From Nitrosomonas communis (GTDB taxonomy: Bacteria > Pseudomonadota > Gammaproteobacteria > Burkholderiales > Nitrosomonadaceae), in the NCBI RefSeq assembly GCF_900114745.1, contig NZ_FOUB01000037.1, forward strand, positions 1-35,493: 35,493 nt of DNA. The letters run 5' to 3'. Of the stretch, positions 15,931-26,195 are shown in pieces. Made by a program: the position numbers and the translations under genes. Each line of letters begins with the position of its first letter. Position 1 is the first letter of the stretch. A model generated the notes under the pieces. The model was not told the origin of the DNA, did not search any database, and was given only the letters and a program-made list of their open reading frames with translations.

Positions 15931-18339
15931 TCAGATCTCAGATCTGGCTCTGAATACTTCAATCTTCTCCGACTTGAACTTGACTGGCACGAGCATGCCC
16001 TTGCGTGCCCGGTGTGACACGAACGGTTGTAGTTCTCCCCATTTCAGTACCGATTGCGACGGTTTGCCACCCCGGCCCGTTCCCCTGATCAGGAGTGATG
16101 AACCTTCTGGGAGTACCGCGGTGGCAATTAGTGTCTCACCCTCATTCAGCCCGAGAATAATTACGCCCTTGCCGCCCGACAACTCCTTCATTTCACTGAT
16201 TGGGAATAACAGCAGCTTGCCATTGCTGCCAAGTGCCACGATCAGATCACCACTAGCGATATCTGCCGGTTGCAGCACGCTATCATTCACCTTGCTCAGC
16301 GTCATGAAGGCCTTGCCAGCTTTATGGCGTGATACCAGGTCTTTGAGCGTAGCAATAAAGCCATACCCACTAGATGAGCTAAACAAATATTTTGTCTCCG
16401 GCGACGCGGCGCACATCGTCGCTGGTTTCACCTTGGGGGGCATATCCAGCAAGGAAGCCAGAGGTACACCGTCGCTACGCCCCCCGGGAATGTCCGTCGT
16501 GGACAGACTGTAGGCACGCCCCCTGCTGTCCAGCACGACAACCGGATACGTCGTGCGCGTTTGTCCTATCGCTAATAACTGGTCGCCATCCTTAAACGAG
16601 AGCGTGTTCATATCCACTTCATGGCCTGTACGCTGACGGATCCAGCCGTTTTTCGACAAAATGACAGTGCAGGGCTCATCCGTCACAGACACCGCCTTGG
16701 CAACCACACGCTCCGCTGCCTGAATCAGTGTACGGCGATCGTCACCAAATTTCTTCACGTCAGCCTCGATCTCACTGATGATTAGATTGTGCATGGCAGT
16801 TTCATTGTCCAGAACGGTCCTCAAGCCTTCTTCTTCTGTTTTCAGCTCATTCATTTCATTCTCAATGCGGATCGCCTCCAGGCGAGCCAACTGACGCAAT
16901 CGAATTTCCAGAATATCGTCTGCCTGAATGGCCGAAATCCCGAATTGCGTCATTAGGTTGGCCTTGGGATCCTCCGCTTCGCGAATGACTCTGATGACTT
17001 CATCAATATTCAGCAATACCGCTCTGCGGCCTTCAAGGATATGCAGGCGCTTTTGCACCTGATCAAGCCTTGTATGACTGCGGCGCGTAACAGTAGCAAT
17101 GCGAAACTGCACCCATTCGGCAAGTAATTTCTGGATGTTCTTCTGATTCGGCTTGCCATCGAGTCCGATGGCGACCATGTTGGCCGGTACGGTAGATTCC
17201 AGGCTGGTATGCGCGAGCAGCAGGGCGATGAACTGCTCCTGCGGCATACGCGAAGAACGCGGCTCCAGAACGATGCGCACCGAAGCATCTTTGCCGGATT
17301 CGTCGCGCACGGTTTCCAGTGCTTCGAGGAACAGCTGTTTCATCTGCTTCTGCTCTACCGACAAGTCTTTCTTACCTGGTTTGACCTGTGGATCCACATA
17401 TTCGCCGATCTCTTCCAGTACTTTCTTGACTGAGACCCCCGGCGGCAATTCATGCACTACCATACGCCACTGGCCGCGCGCTTGTTTCTCTATGGTCCAG
17501 CGTGCCCGCACACGGAAGATACCCCGGCCCGTCGCGTAGGCTTCCCGTATCTCTACGCTACTGGAAACCAGTTGGCCGCCGCCTGGGAAATCCGGTCCTT
17601 GGATGTGTTGCAATATCTCATCGATACCCATCGACGGGTCGTGCATCAGCGCAATGACAGCATTGCCAACCTCACGCATATTGTGTGGCAGGCATTCCGT
17701 GGCCATGCCGACCGCGATGCCGGATGCGCCATTCAACAATAGGAACGGGAGACGTGCTGGCAGGTCCACTGGCTCCTGCTCCGAACCGTCGTAATTGGGA
17801 CGGAACTCCACTGTTCCTGCGTCCACTTCGGACAGCAACAGTTCCGCATACCTAGTGAGCCTGACTTCGGTATATCGCATGGCAGCAGGGGAGTCGCCGT
17901 CACGTGAACCGAAGTTACCCTGCCCATCGACCAAGGGATAGCGCAATACAAAGTCCTGTGCCATACGCACCATCGCCTCATAGGAAGCAGAATCACCGTG
18001 GGGATGATATTTGCCAATCACATCACCGACCACGCGAGCTGATTTAACCGGCTTTGACCCTTGGATCAGGCCCAAGCGGTGCATGGCGTACAGAATGCGG
18101 CGCTGTACCGGCTTTTCGCCATCTGACACGGAGGGCAACGCCCTTCCCTTGACTACGCTGATAGCGTAGCGCAGATAAACCTGATGTGTATATTCGGCAA
18201 GATCGAAGCTGCCATCGTCGCTATCATTGCCGCCTTGAGAAGACGTAGGCGGTGTAGGGGGCGGCGGCTCCGTCTCCTGCGATATCCCTTGTGATGGCAA
18301 GGGGGCGTCCAGAGCATCAAATAGATCCAGGTTCTTCAT
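15931..18339 (-). CDS. parC: DNA topoisomerase IV subunit A
   Basis: ParC is the DNA-cleaving subunit of topoisomerase IV and decatenates daughter chromosomes. The cleavage region is clear: [20 protein letters not shown] near residue 54, [20 protein letters not shown] with [15 protein letters not shown], and [11 protein letters not shown] with the active-site Tyr. The C-terminal part (from about 560) has the beta-pinwheel repeats, e.g. [16 protein letters not shown] and [20 protein letters not shown]. At 802 residues it is longer than E. coli ParC (752), partly from a Pro/Thr/Ser-rich N-terminal extension ([19 protein letters not shown]). It starts 5 bases after parE, so the two are co-transcribed. 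Confidence 0.95.
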   Translation of the reverse strand: MKNLDLFDALDAPLPSQGISQETEPPPPTPPTSSQGGNDSDDGSFDLAEYTHQVYLRYAISVVKGRALPSVSDGEKPVQRRILYAMHRLGLIQGSKPVKSARVVGDVIGKYHPHGDSASYEAMVRMAQDFVLRYPLVDGQGNFGSRDGDSPAAMRYTEVRLTRYAELLLSEVDAGTVEFRPNYDGSEQEPVDLPARLPFLLLNGASGIAVGMATECLPHNMREVGNAVIALMHDPSMGIDEILQHIQGPDFPGGGQLVSSSVEIREAYATGRGIFRVRARWTIEKQARGQWRMVVHELPPGVSVKKVLEEIGEYVDPQVKPGKKDLSVEQKQMKQLFLEALETVRDESGKDASVRIVLEPRSSRMPQEQFIALLLAHTSLESTVPANMVAIGLDGKPNQKNIQKLLAEWVQFRIATVTRRSHTRLDQVQKRLHILEGRRAVLLNIDEVIRVIREAEDPKANLMTQFGISAIQADDILEIRLRQLARLEAIRIENEMNELKTEEEGLRTVLDNETAMHNLIISEIEADVKKFGDDRRTLIQAAERVVAKAVSVTDEPCTVILSKNGWIRQRTGHEVDMNTLSFKDGDQLLAIGQTRTTYPVVVLDSRGRAYSLSTTDIPGGRSDGVPLASLLDMPPKVKPATMCAASPETKYLFSSSSGYGFIATLKDLVSRHKAGKAFMTLSKVNDSVLQPADIASGDLIVALGSNGKLLLFPISEMKELSGGKGVIILGLNEGETLIATAVLPEGSSLLIRGTGRGGKPSQSVLKWGELQPFVSHRARKGMLVPVKFKSEKIEVFRARSEI

Positions 18340-18344
18340 TTCTG

Positions 18345-20303
18345 TTAAATATCCGCTTCCACTTTGTCACCATGAATAGTAATCAACTCCTTACGATCGC
18401 TGGCATGTGACCTACCCATGAGGGTATCAAAGGTCTCAACAGCCTCTGCCACATCGCCAATGCTTATCCTTACTAACCGGCGTGTATTCGAGCATAATGT
18501 GGTTTCCCAAAGCTGAACAGCATCCATTTCCCCCAGGCCCTTGAATCGAGAAATGGTCCAGCTACCCTCTTTAATACCTTCCTGGCGTAGGCGTGCTTCA
18601 AGTATGTCCAGCTCTACCTGGTCCAACGCATACAGCTTGCGTGGCGGTTTGCTTTTGCCCTGTGCCGGCACATCCACTCTGAACAACGGTGGCTTGGCGA
18701 TATAGACATGCCCCTGCTGAATGAGCTTGGGGAAGTGCCGGAAGAACAGGGTAAGCAGCAACGCCTGGATATGGCTGCCGTCATCATCGGCGTCGGACAA
18801 AATGATAATTTTGCCATAGCGCAAGGTGCTCATATCCACATCGCTATCAAGCTTGTGTGGATCAATAGCCAACGACATAGCAATATTGTGTATTTCCTGG
18901 TTAGCGAGTATCTGCGATTGGTCTACTTCCCAGCTGTTCATACCTTTGCCGCGCAACGGCAGAATAGCCTGAGTCTCTTTGTCACGCCCTGCCTTGGCTG
19001 AACCACCAGCGGAATCCCCTTCCACTAGGAACAGTTCGGCGTTGGGGCCGGTCAGTTCGGAATCGGTCAGTTTGCCAGGCATAACCGCCACGCCGGAACC
19101 TTTCCTGCGCTCAACTGTTTTAGTGGTCTTGCCGCGGTCGATGGCGTTCTTGATAGCCTGCTCGGCAATCTTTGTCGCTTCTGACACATGTTCGTTGAGC
19201 CATAAATCCAGCGCGTCCTTCATGACTACTCCTACCAATTTGACTGCCTCGCGCGAGGACAGCTTTTCCTTGGTCTGACCAGAGAAACTCGGGTCAACCA
19301 TCCGGACTGCCAGGACGAAGCGCAGCCTTGCCCATACATCCTCGGCCGCCAGCTTTACGTTACGCTGCATCAGCCCATGCTGTTCTGCGAAAGTGCGCAC
19401 GCTGTTGAATACCACATCGCGCAAGCCTGCCTCGTGCGTCCCGCCTCCCATCGTCGGGATCAGGTTGACATAGGATTCTCCTCCACCTGAGCCTGCGACC
19501 CATGCCAGCGCCCATTGCACCCCCTCACCATCAGAAAAGGTTTCATTGGCAGACAGATACTTTTCACCGCAAAAGGCCATCGCAATCGGTTCATCCTCGG
19601 CAATCATCTGATCAAGGTACTGCGCAATTCCTCCACTAAAATGCCATTCTTTAACATCGAAACCGGTGGGCGTTTCTATGTTGAGCAGCACTTTAACGCC
19701 TGGTAAAAGCATCGCCTTGGCACGTAAGAGGTGCTCCAGCTCCCCCCGATGGAGTAAGGGAGAATCGAAATACTTTGCATTGGGCCAGATGCGGAGTATG
19801 GTGCCAGTGTTACGTGCACTACAATTGCCGATTACGGTTAACGGTTCGATGACTTCACCCTCGGCAAAGACGATGCGGTACTGCTTGCTCTCACGTTTGA
19901 CTTCAACTTCCAGACGGGAGGAGAGCGCATTAGTTACTGAAACGCCAACACCGTGCAGTCCGCCGGTGAATTTATAACTGCTGTCTGCATCGCCTTTGGC
20001 AAACTTACCTCCGGAATGAATAACCTGGAACACGACTTGTATAGTCGGAACTTTTTCTTCCGGATGCAGACCGACTGGAATGCCGCGTCCGTCATCTGCG
20101 ACAGCAACAGATCTGTCCCGGTAAAGGGTCACTTCGATATTCCTCGCATGCCCAGCCATTGCCTCATCAACAGCATTGTCGATGGCCTCTATCACCATGT
20201 GCGTTGGGTCTGTAGTTCGAGTGTACATACCCGGTCGCAGCTGGATAGGTTCCAGTTTGCGCAGGACTCGAATTGAGGATTCGTCGTAAGTTTTTTTTGT
20301 CAT
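18345..20303 (-). CDS. parE: DNA topoisomerase IV subunit B
   Basis: ParE is the ATPase subunit of topoisomerase IV. GHKL motifs: [43 protein letters not shown]. The transducer follows. The TOPRIM domain shows the segments [20 protein letters not shown], then [14 protein letters not shown], then [19 protein letters not shown]. The C-terminal [16 protein letters not shown] is also typical. At 652 residues it is close to E. coli ParE (630). The start [14 protein letters not shown] is standard. It is first in the parE-parC operon; the promoter should lie in 20304-20400. Confidence 0.95.
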   Translation of the reverse strand: MTKKTYDESSIRVLRKLEPIQLRPGMYTRTTDPTHMVIEAIDNAVDEAMAGHARNIEVTLYRDRSVAVADDGRGIPVGLHPEEKVPTIQVVFQVIHSGGKFAKGDADSSYKFTGGLHGVGVSVTNALSSRLEVEVKRESKQYRIVFAEGEVIEPLTVIGNCSARNTGTILRIWPNAKYFDSPLLHRGELEHLLRAKAMLLPGVKVLLNIETPTGFDVKEWHFSGGIAQYLDQMIAEDEPIAMAFCGEKYLSANETFSDGEGVQWALAWVAGSGGGESYVNLIPTMGGGTHEAGLRDVVFNSVRTFAEQHGLMQRNVKLAAEDVWARLRFVLAVRMVDPSFSGQTKEKLSSREAVKLVGVVMKDALDLWLNEHVSEATKIAEQAIKNAIDRGKTTKTVERRKGSGVAVMPGKLTDSELTGPNAELFLVEGDSAGGSAKAGRDKETQAILPLRGKGMNSWEVDQSQILANQEIHNIAMSLAIDPHKLDSDVDMSTLRYGKIIILSDADDDGSHIQALLLTLFFRHFPKLIQQGHVYIAKPPLFRVDVPAQGKSKPPRKLYALDQVELDILEARLRQEGIKEGSWTISRFKGLGEMDAVQLWETTLCSNTRRLVRISIGDVAEAVETFDTLMGRSHASDRKELITIHGDKVEADI

Positions 20304-20953
20304 AGTTGCCGGGTTAAGCGGGGTCTAAGTAAGTGAACGGACAAGACAATAAGAATCAATGATACATCAGGACTGGGGCAGAGTCTTACTAGGAATAGAC
20401 CGCTGTTAGTGCATCCATCGTCAAAGTCTTCGCGTCATACGATTTTACTCGGCAGCTAGCAAACTCGCACGTCTATAAATCTTTAATTGCGGCTAAACAC
20501 ATTCTTCGAGATTGATACTGATATCTTGTGCGTAAAATCTGAATTGTTTTTAGATAACTTAAACTAAAATTCATCCCTTAATGTTATCCACAAATTATCC
20601 CAGTAAAATCCTTAGTTTATACAAAGCAGAAAAATCACTAAACTTATTGATAATTAATGTTTCTCTAGAGATATACCGTAATTGACCAGTCTTTTATTAC
20701 TATTATTATGGTTTATTTAGTAAAGTTAATAAAAAAATAAACGAAATCTTTGGGCTTTCGTCTTTTATTCCCTGAAAAGTCCGGATAAGATTTTGAAGCG
20801 TTCCTTGTTTTTTTAATTGTTTACTTGATGGTAAATTTTAGCTGATACCCTGACGCCAATATCAACGCAGAAATTTCATTTACTCTTCCATTCCACGTTT
20901 AAATACTGATTAAATATAGAGGATAAGCAAGCTACGCTACGTTCCTTTGTTAA
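20304..20953. other. 650-base AT-rich region upstream of parE, no intact gene
   Basis: It holds an isolated DnaA-box-like TTATCCACA at 20584-20592 and a hairpin ACGAAA / TTTCGT at 20741-20761 with T- and A-rich flanks that could terminate transcription. No coding frame is recognised, and the parE promoter is presumed here. Confidence 0.5.
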
Positions 20954-21052
20954 ATGATGTCTCGCCTTGCTTCCGAACAAGTTCTCCTCGACGTTTTGGG
21001 TTAGTCAGCCTTTTGGGGTGAACGGCAGTATATTGTCGGCATGGTGGAGTAA
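20954..21052 (+). pseudogene. recQ: recQ 5' stub
   Basis: Frame MMSRLASEQVLLDVLG*SAFWGERQYIVGMVE* matches the RecQ helicase N-terminus around the Q motif (VL-DVFGYSAFRGEQxxIV). A TAG replaces the conserved Tyr codon, Trp replaces the Arg of FRGEQ, and a TAA ends it before Walker A. The rest of the helicase is absent. Confidence 0.6.
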
Positions 21053-21121
21053 AAAAGAATAATATAGAACTGTTGCATATGCTGCTGTCAGTCAGATGAA
21101 GTCAAGAAAAGGCTTCCTACA

Positions 21122-21698
21122 ATGCAAGCAAAGAAAAATAACAGTCTACGTCGCGCTCAATTACGCCTATGGTTTGAAGCTGTGAAGAAAATTAACCATC
21201 CTATTATTTCAACTTATTTGCGATGCTCGTTGCTGAGAGGCGCACGTCGTAATGAATTAGCTACCCTGCGCTAGAGTGATGTTGATTTTCAATGGAAGAG
21301 TTTAATCATTCGCGACAAAGTTAAAGGTGAACGTACCATACCATTAACACCCTATGTGGAACACTTAATATCTGGGTTACTAGTCGAAATGTATTTGTTT
21401 TTATTAGCCCAACTGCTGCATCTGGAAGGCTTGAAGAACTACGCAATCCCCATAAAAGGCATTAAATAACGCCTCTCTCCCAGCAGTATCTTTACATGGT
21501 TTAAGCCGTTCTTTTAGCATATTATCGGAATAGGTAGAAATTCCTGCAGGGATATTGGCGTAGATAAGTGAGCATACACCAAGTACAATCGTTGAGAAGC
21601 ATTACATACAACGCGAACTAGACTTGCTTCATTTATGGCATGTCAAAATTGAACAGTGGATTTTATACGAAGCTGGCATTAAGTTTGTACCAGCATAA
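21122..21698 (+). pseudogene. int: tyrosine recombinase (phage-type integrase) remnant
   Basis: The remains of the catalytic domain are read across frames: YLRCSLLRGARRNELATLR*SDVDF (catalytic Arg of box I, followed by a TAG), IIRDKVKGERTIPLTPYVEH (the beta-strand with the Lys), a frameshift, ISPTAASGRLEE, then SLHGLSRSFSILSE (box II, where the H-x-L-x-R is HGLSR), EHTPSTIVEKHYIQRELDLL (degenerate second His region, tyrosine in HY), and the tail LWHVKIEQWILYEAGI. There are several stops and frameshifts. The N-terminal arm-binding domain is missing. It stands at the left end of the replication module and is the probable former integrase of that element. Confidence 0.85.
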
Positions 21699-21793
21699 GT
21701 TAATTTAAACACTGCTGTAAAAGAAATTAGCCACACCTATCCTGAGACTAATTCTTAGAACGTTGTTTTCAGAATAAAGAAAGACTAATTTTG

Positions 21794-21886
21794 ATGAATA
21801 CGCTAGCTTTAAATTTTCATGACAAAAGGAAAAAGCGGGAAAACCTTCGCCCGCTTATCCGTGGGTTCAACTCGAAGGTACATTAA
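21794..21886 (+). CDS. possible small ORF, 30 aa
   Basis: Frame MNTLALNFHDKRKKRENLRP ends at TAA 21886, 1 base before another ATG. The start resembles the N-termini of small phage regulatory proteins, so this may be a truncated remnant. A hairpin (21833-21856) lies within it. Weak. Confidence 0.25.
   Translation: MNTLALNFHDKRKKRENLRPLIRGFNSKVH
21833..21856 (+). promoter_or_regulatory. hairpin before the module's first gene
   Basis: A 7-bp stem AAGCGGG / CCCGCTT with a 10-base loop lies about 40 bases before the gene at 21898, without a T run. It could act as an attenuator or a processing site; function not shown. Confidence 0.35.
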
Positions 21887-21897
21887 AATGAACAAAT

Positions 21898-22758
21898 ATG
21901 AGTATTCTCTGCTCCTGTACGACAAAAATAATAACTGAGTATCTAGCCTACCCTGAAACAGCTCATTTGGTTATAGAGCATGTTAAAAGATTTGATAAAT
22001 ACGAAAAGGAGCTATGTCTTAATGAACTACTAGATGAAGCACATAGGTTGGGGCGATATACATTGAAGGTTGCCGCTCATTTTATAGCACAATCTGCTGG
22101 GCCTTCTGTGGACTTCGCCAAGATAGAGAAACGCCTGCTGCGTGCTGCAGAAGACAGAAGCCTATCTGTCTACGCTAAGAATGAAAAAGTGAGATGGGAT
22201 AGTGAAATGCCAGCTTGCCCTTATCTGGAAGTCCACGGGGACGATATGAATACGTGGCTTAAAGAAAATGAGCCTCGTATTGGTCCAATATTTCGGGAGC
22301 CACCCCCTCCTATTACTTCGAAACAGATCGAGCCAGAGATAACGGCAATATCACCCGAGCCATGGGGAGTTAAAGCTCCAAACGACCTAGAGCCAGAACA
22401 ACCGTGTACGAATACGTGGCTTGAAAAAAATGAACCTCATATTGACCCGATATTTCGAGAGCCTACCTTCCCTATTACTTCGAGACAGGTCGAGCCAGAG
22501 ATAACGGCAGTATCGTCCAAACCATGGGAAATTAGAAACCCAAACGACCCGGAGCCAGAACAACCGTGGTTCACACCCGCGCGTTATTTTGCACGTCAAC
22601 ATGTAAAAAATGATCCAACCTTGCTTAATAAACGTAAGGCACTGTCACAAAAAGTTACTCAATCGCTAACTAATGCGGGAGTTAAAAAGCGGGGTGGAAG
22701 GAAACCTTTCTGCTCTTCCACGATATTAAAAGCATTATCTAACGTATCTCTAGGATAA
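21898..22758 (+). CDS. mobile-element protein with internal 54-residue duplication (286 aa)
   Basis: No named family is recognised. Residues 1-110 are helical (HLVIEHVKRFDKYEKELCLN, HRLGRYTLKVAAHFIAQSAG). Residues 118-225 are two tandem copies of a Pro/Glu-rich unit (NTWLKENEPRIGPIFREP and NTWLEKNEPHIDPIFREP). The C-terminus is basic (NKRKALSQKVTQ, VKKRGGRKPF), which suggests nucleic-acid binding. The start is uncertain: ATG 21898 lacks a ribosome site, while ATG 21888 opens a 16-codon frame (MNKYEYSLLLYDKNNN) in another phase, so an N-terminal frameshift is possible. It is first of the gene row that leads to the primase/helicase. Confidence 0.6.
   Translation: MSILCSCTTKIITEYLAYPETAHLVIEHVKRFDKYEKELCLNELLDEAHRLGRYTLKVAAHFIAQSAGPSVDFAKIEKRLLRAAEDRSLSVYAKNEKVRWDSEMPACPYLEVHGDDMNTWLKENEPRIGPIFREPPPPITSKQIEPEITAISPEPWGVKAPNDLEPEQPCTNTWLEKNEPHIDPIFREPTFPITSRQVEPEITAVSSKPWEIRNPNDPEPEQPWFTPARYFARQHVKNDPTLLNKRKALSQKVTQSLTNAGVKKRGGRKPFCSSTILKALSNVSLG
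22249..22572 (+). repeat. two tandem 162-base units inside the gene
   Basis: Unit 1 runs 22249-22410 and unit 2 22411-22572; both begin AATACGTGGCTT and keep the reading frame (54 codons). Divergence between the units is moderate, mostly single substitutions. Confidence 0.85.
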
Positions 22759-22837
22759 AACTTTCAAACTTTCAGCGAAAGTTTTCAGGAATATAAGTGC
22801 TCTAGCCTTATGGGGACTACAATTCCTCAAAACTTTC
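22757..22837. promoter_or_regulatory. cluster of AAACTTTC repeats, candidate operator or iterons
   Basis: The 8-mer AAACTTTC occurs three times directly (22758-22765, 22766-22773, 22830-22837) and once inverted (GAAAGTTT 22777-22784), making an AAACTTTC-AGC-GAAAGTTT palindrome. It lies in the 149-base gap before the AlpA-like gene. Confidence 0.55.
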
Positions 22838-22907
22838 ACAGATGCTTGTAAGCGTTTAACGCTTTACTAACATTTGGAACCTCTTCAACACAAAGGAAGG
22901 TTTCAAA

Positions 22908-23255
22908 ATGCGCAATACAACCAAGCAATATTCAGCAATAGCTACAAAGCAGCGATTTTTCCAAGGTGAAGGAATAGCAAGCTCCGCTAACCGTACTGAT
23001 ACCGCTTCTTATTATTCAAATAATCAGTCTCAGACAGAAATAACTAATGAGCAGCAACAAATATTTCCTTCTCTCGAAAGAGTGACAAGTCCAACTGTCT
23101 GTACTGATGCCGCCGCTTATTATCTAAACCGACGACCTCAGACATTAAGAGCCTGGGCCTGTCTAGAGAATGGCCCAATCCGCCCCTTAAGAATCAACGG
23201 GCGGTTAGCTTGGCGTGTATCTGATCTACTGGCTCTGCTGAACGGAGGTCTTTAA
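22908..23255 (+). CDS. AlpA/excisionase-like DNA-binding protein (115 aa)
   Basis: Residues 65-113 form a small winged-helix of the AlpA/MerR-like excisionase type: TDAAAYYLNRRPQTLRAWAC (recognition helix), then GPIRPLRINGRLAWRVSDLL. Such proteins control excision and replication genes in integrative elements and satellites. The N-terminal half is Gln/Ser/Thr-rich and contains a weak echo of the domain start (TDTASYYSNNQSQT against TDAAAYYLNRRPQT), perhaps an old duplication. AAGGAAGG before the ATG is a strong ribosome site. The next gene starts two bases after its stop, so it belongs to the same transcript. The repeats at 22757-22837 are a likely binding target, by position only. Confidence 0.72.
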   Translation: MRNTTKQYSAIATKQRFFQGEGIASSANRTDTASYYSNNQSQTEITNEQQQIFPSLERVTSPTVCTDAAAYYLNRRPQTLRAWACLENGPIRPLRINGRLAWRVSDLLALLNGGL

Positions 23256-23256
23256 T

Positions 23257-23643
23257 ATGAATACGTCCCAGAGTCAAAATAAATTCTCGCACTCTCATGA
23301 TGCTGATACCCTCGGAATCGTTGCTGATCTCAGAAGTGTGAAAGGGCGCATGCTGGTGCAGGAAATATTAAAGCAGACGAATGACCCAGAATTTCGTAAC
23401 CTGATCAGCATGGCAGATACACTCAATAAGCGGTATATCATCGCTGCTGGGAGTTTTAACGGCAGGGGCATATTAAGTGTTCTTTGTGATGATGAACAAA
23501 CACTCATAGCCGCTTGCCAGAATATAAATATTCGTATGGACGAAATCGGATCGAGCACAACAGCTTGGCTAATAAGTCCGAATAACTGCGCAATATTGCT
23601 GAAAGAGGCCCTAGCGCAGAGCACCAAGAAGGGAAAGAAATAA
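23257..23643 (+). CDS. hypothetical mobile-element protein (128 aa)
   Basis: No family recognised. It has a polar, Ser/Gln/His-rich N-terminus, then an alpha/beta core (DLRSVKGRMLVQEILKQ, DEQTLIAACQNINIRMDEIG, SSTTAWLISPNN) and a basic end (QSTKKGKK). It has no TM or signal. The ATG follows the previous stop by one base, and its TAA shares one base with the ATG of the primase/helicase gene (TAATG), so all three are translationally coupled and it probably works in replication or its control. Confidence 0.65.
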   Translation: MNTSQSQNKFSHSHDADTLGIVADLRSVKGRMLVQEILKQTNDPEFRNLISMADTLNKRYIIAAGSFNGRGILSVLCDDEQTLIAACQNINIRMDEIGSSTTAWLISPNNCAILLKEALAQSTKKGKK

Positions 23644-26072
23644 TGAACGCTCCCATGACAAAAGCTGAAGTCATTGCCACTGGTAATGTTGTAGCTCTCA
23701 CTTCCTTGCTGCGTGTTGAATTCGAGATGAATAAAAGTAGCATCCCAGTCAGCTTAAAGAATTGTAAGGGGTGGTTAGCTTGGAGGATAACTGAAATCAA
23801 CCCAGCTACTGGCAAGTTCAGCAAAATTCCCTTTTATCCGCGCTCACGACAGAAACGACATGGCCAACAAGGAAGTCCCACAGATATGGCAAACTTGGGA
23901 ACATGGGATGATGCCTGGATGGCATTCAAGACCGATAAATCTATAGCCGGAGTTGGTTTTGCCTTATTACCATTATTTGATATCGTTGCACTCGACGTGG
24001 ATGGCTGTATCGAGAATGGCGAATTACGAAGTGACGTAAAAGACCTTACAGCTGGTACTTATTGTGAAATCAGCCCGAGTGGAAAAGGCATTCGTGCTTT
24101 CTGGCAAGGCACCGCTAACGATGGAAAAAACCATGAGAAAAAGTTCGAGCTGTTTCATTCCATTGGGTTTGTTACTGTCACAGGAAATCAGGTAGAGAAT
24201 TTTTATTCTCAGTGCAGTATGGAGGATATTCAGCTGCTCGATTCAAAGTTAAAAGCTGAATTGGAGCATTTTTCACGTTCAAGTAGCAAGAGGGGCAAAC
24301 CAAGCAAGCCGGAGCTTCTGAAGAAGGCTGCAGAGAATGATCCACGGCTGCAGGCCATCATTGATGCTGGTCTATATGAACGTGATATGGGCGGCGGCAA
24401 GCATTCAATTTGCTGTCCGTTTGAGCATCTTCATAGTGACTTTGGCAGAAATGAAGGTGATGGCGATACCGTGTATTTTCAACCGCATACCAACGGTTAT
24501 GCTGAGGGTTCGATTTATTGCTTGCACACCCACGGCAATGACCAAAGTAAGTACTGGGCACAAATAGGCTACGATATTAACGCTGAAGGGTTTGAGTGCC
24601 TTAGCTCTGAAGAATGGCCATTGCTCCAACCTCTCCCTGAAAATCTCCCCCCGGTGCCAAAATTTGACCTATCTTTATTACCTGTCTCGTTGCGTCCCTA
24701 TGTTGAAGATATTGCTGAAAGGATGCAAATCAGTGCTGACATCCCAGCTATTGGTCTTATCACAGCGCTTTCTGCAGTAATTGGGCGACGTGTGCAAATC
24801 AAGCCCAAGGCTTATGACGATTGGACCGTTGTACCTAATCTTTGGGGTGTTGTCGTCGCTCCACCCGGATATATGAAATCACCTGCACTCTCAGAAGTTA
24901 TGAGACCGCTGCACCGCTTGGAGAGTGAAGCATATAAGGATTATGAATTAAAACATGCGGCATGGGTGGTGGAGAAGCAGAGTATTGAAATAAAGAACAA
25001 TGCTATAAAGTACAGATTGAAGAAAGACCCTAATGCTGACATTGAACCATACCTGCTTATTCCTGATGAGCCGATACCGACACGCTATTGTGTCAATAAT
25101 TTTTCCCACGAAGCTTTAGGCGAAATATTAATAGGCAACCCAAATGGAGTATTAGCTTACAGTGATGAGCTCTATGGGCTGCTTAAAATGTCGGAGAAGC
25201 CAGGAAATGAAGGACTGCATGATTTTCTTCTAAGCGCATGGAATGGAGATGGGCCTTTTACTTTCGACCGAATTGGGCGAGGGCTGAATCGGCGCATTGA
25301 GCATGTATGTGTATCGATACTTGGCGGTATCCAGCCAGGGCGGTTAATGGAGTATATTACGGCTGCCAATCGAGGAAGTCGGGGAGATTCAGGGTTAATA
25401 CAGAGATTCCAACTATTGGTTTGGCCTGATCCTAGTGAGGAATGGCGGCTAGTAGACAGGAAGCCAAACGATGAAGCATACGAAAAAGTTGGTCGTATTT
25501 TTGAACGGCTAGTAGGACGCGAACTTTTAGATGATCTCAGTTATAACTACAAAATATGCAGAATACCTGATGTACGTCGTTTCGGACCTGAAGCACAGGA
25601 TGCCTTCTATGCCTGGCTGGAGCAATTAGAGCGGTTGCTTCGTGGCAACAATCTCCCCCCGGTAATGGCATCTCATCTCTCTAAATATCGGTCACTGGTA
25701 CCATCGCTAGCATTAATCTTCGCTCTTGCGGATGATGTGCGAGGGGCAATTCCTGTGTGTTACGTCGAGCAGGCTATTAGGTGGGTAGCCTACTTGCGTG
25801 CTCACGCTGAACGTGCATTTTCCACTGGCACCCATTCTGATACCCCGCATGCGCATGCATTGTTGGCAAAAATCAAAGATGGAGCCGTGATAGATGGGTT
25901 CAAACCGGCTGACGTGTATCTTAAGGGCTGGAGCCTGCTCAATAGTGAAGGAGTGACAAAAGCAGTGGACTTGCTCTGTGAGCTGGGTTATCTGCTAAGG
26001 GTCGAAAAGCGTCATAAGGAATGTGGGAGACCATCCATTACCTATCGTATTAATCCACGAGTAAAAAACTGA
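23643..26072 (+). CDS. primase-helicase replication protein with DUF3987 (809 aa)
   Basis: Probable replication initiator of the integrative element. N-terminal part (about 35-200): NCKGWLAWRITEINPATGKF, GVGFALLPLFDIVALDVDGC, YCEISPSGKGIRAFWQG, as in the primase-like region of bifunctional primase/helicase proteins. The middle has a Cys/His group, GGGKHSICCPFEHLHSDFG with IYCLHTHGND, which could bind zinc. The C-terminal DUF3987 helicase has Walker A as APPGYMKSPALS, Walker B as GVLAYSDELYGLL and a sensor strand CVSILGGIQPGRL, plus GDSGLIQRFQLLVWPDP. Starts within the stop of the previous gene. The gene is intact, unlike the integrase. Confidence 0.85.
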   Translation: MNAPMTKAEVIATGNVVALTSLLRVEFEMNKSSIPVSLKNCKGWLAWRITEINPATGKFSKIPFYPRSRQKRHGQQGSPTDMANLGTWDDAWMAFKTDKSIAGVGFALLPLFDIVALDVDGCIENGELRSDVKDLTAGTYCEISPSGKGIRAFWQGTANDGKNHEKKFELFHSIGFVTVTGNQVENFYSQCSMEDIQLLDSKLKAELEHFSRSSSKRGKPSKPELLKKAAENDPRLQAIIDAGLYERDMGGGKHSICCPFEHLHSDFGRNEGDGDTVYFQPHTNGYAEGSIYCLHTHGNDQSKYWAQIGYDINAEGFECLSSEEWPLLQPLPENLPPVPKFDLSLLPVSLRPYVEDIAERMQISADIPAIGLITALSAVIGRRVQIKPKAYDDWTVVPNLWGVVVAPPGYMKSPALSEVMRPLHRLESEAYKDYELKHAAWVVEKQSIEIKNNAIKYRLKKDPNADIEPYLLIPDEPIPTRYCVNNFSHEALGEILIGNPNGVLAYSDELYGLLKMSEKPGNEGLHDFLLSAWNGDGPFTFDRIGRGLNRRIEHVCVSILGGIQPGRLMEYITAANRGSRGDSGLIQRFQLLVWPDPSEEWRLVDRKPNDEAYEKVGRIFERLVGRELLDDLSYNYKICRIPDVRRFGPEAQDAFYAWLEQLERLLRGNNLPPVMASHLSKYRSLVPSLALIFALADDVRGAIPVCYVEQAIRWVAYLRAHAERAFSTGTHSDTPHAHALLAKIKDGAVIDGFKPADVYLKGWSLLNSEGVTKAVDLLCELGYLLRVEKRHKECGRPSITYRINPRVKN

Positions 26073-26097
26073 TAATCGAAATATTGGTGGCTTACTA

Positions 26098-26155
26098 GAA
26101 CCTAATAAACCTCAAAAACCTTTGCAAAAATGAGTTATTTAGGTTTTTTAGGTTC
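26098..26155. repeat. inverted repeat built of 9-base-period AACCT units
   Basis: GAACCTAATAAACCT (26098-26112) pairs with AGGTTTTTTAGGTTC (26141-26155) with one mismatch. AACCT recurs every 9 bases (26099, 26108, 26117) and AGGTT twice with the same period (26141, 26150). It may be a terminator after the replication gene or an iteron-like site. Confidence 0.55.
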
Positions 26156-26195
26156 AACTCCTCCTTTATTCCAAAATATTTGAAGAGTAATAACT

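Noticed and set aside
16392..20276. Many open frames on the plus strand opposite parC and parE
   Set aside because: They are antisense shadows of two strongly conserved genes with no family likeness of their own.
20584..20592. DnaA box as sign of a chromosomal origin
   Set aside because: Only one box, and no dnaA/dnaN/gyrB context or cluster of boxes.
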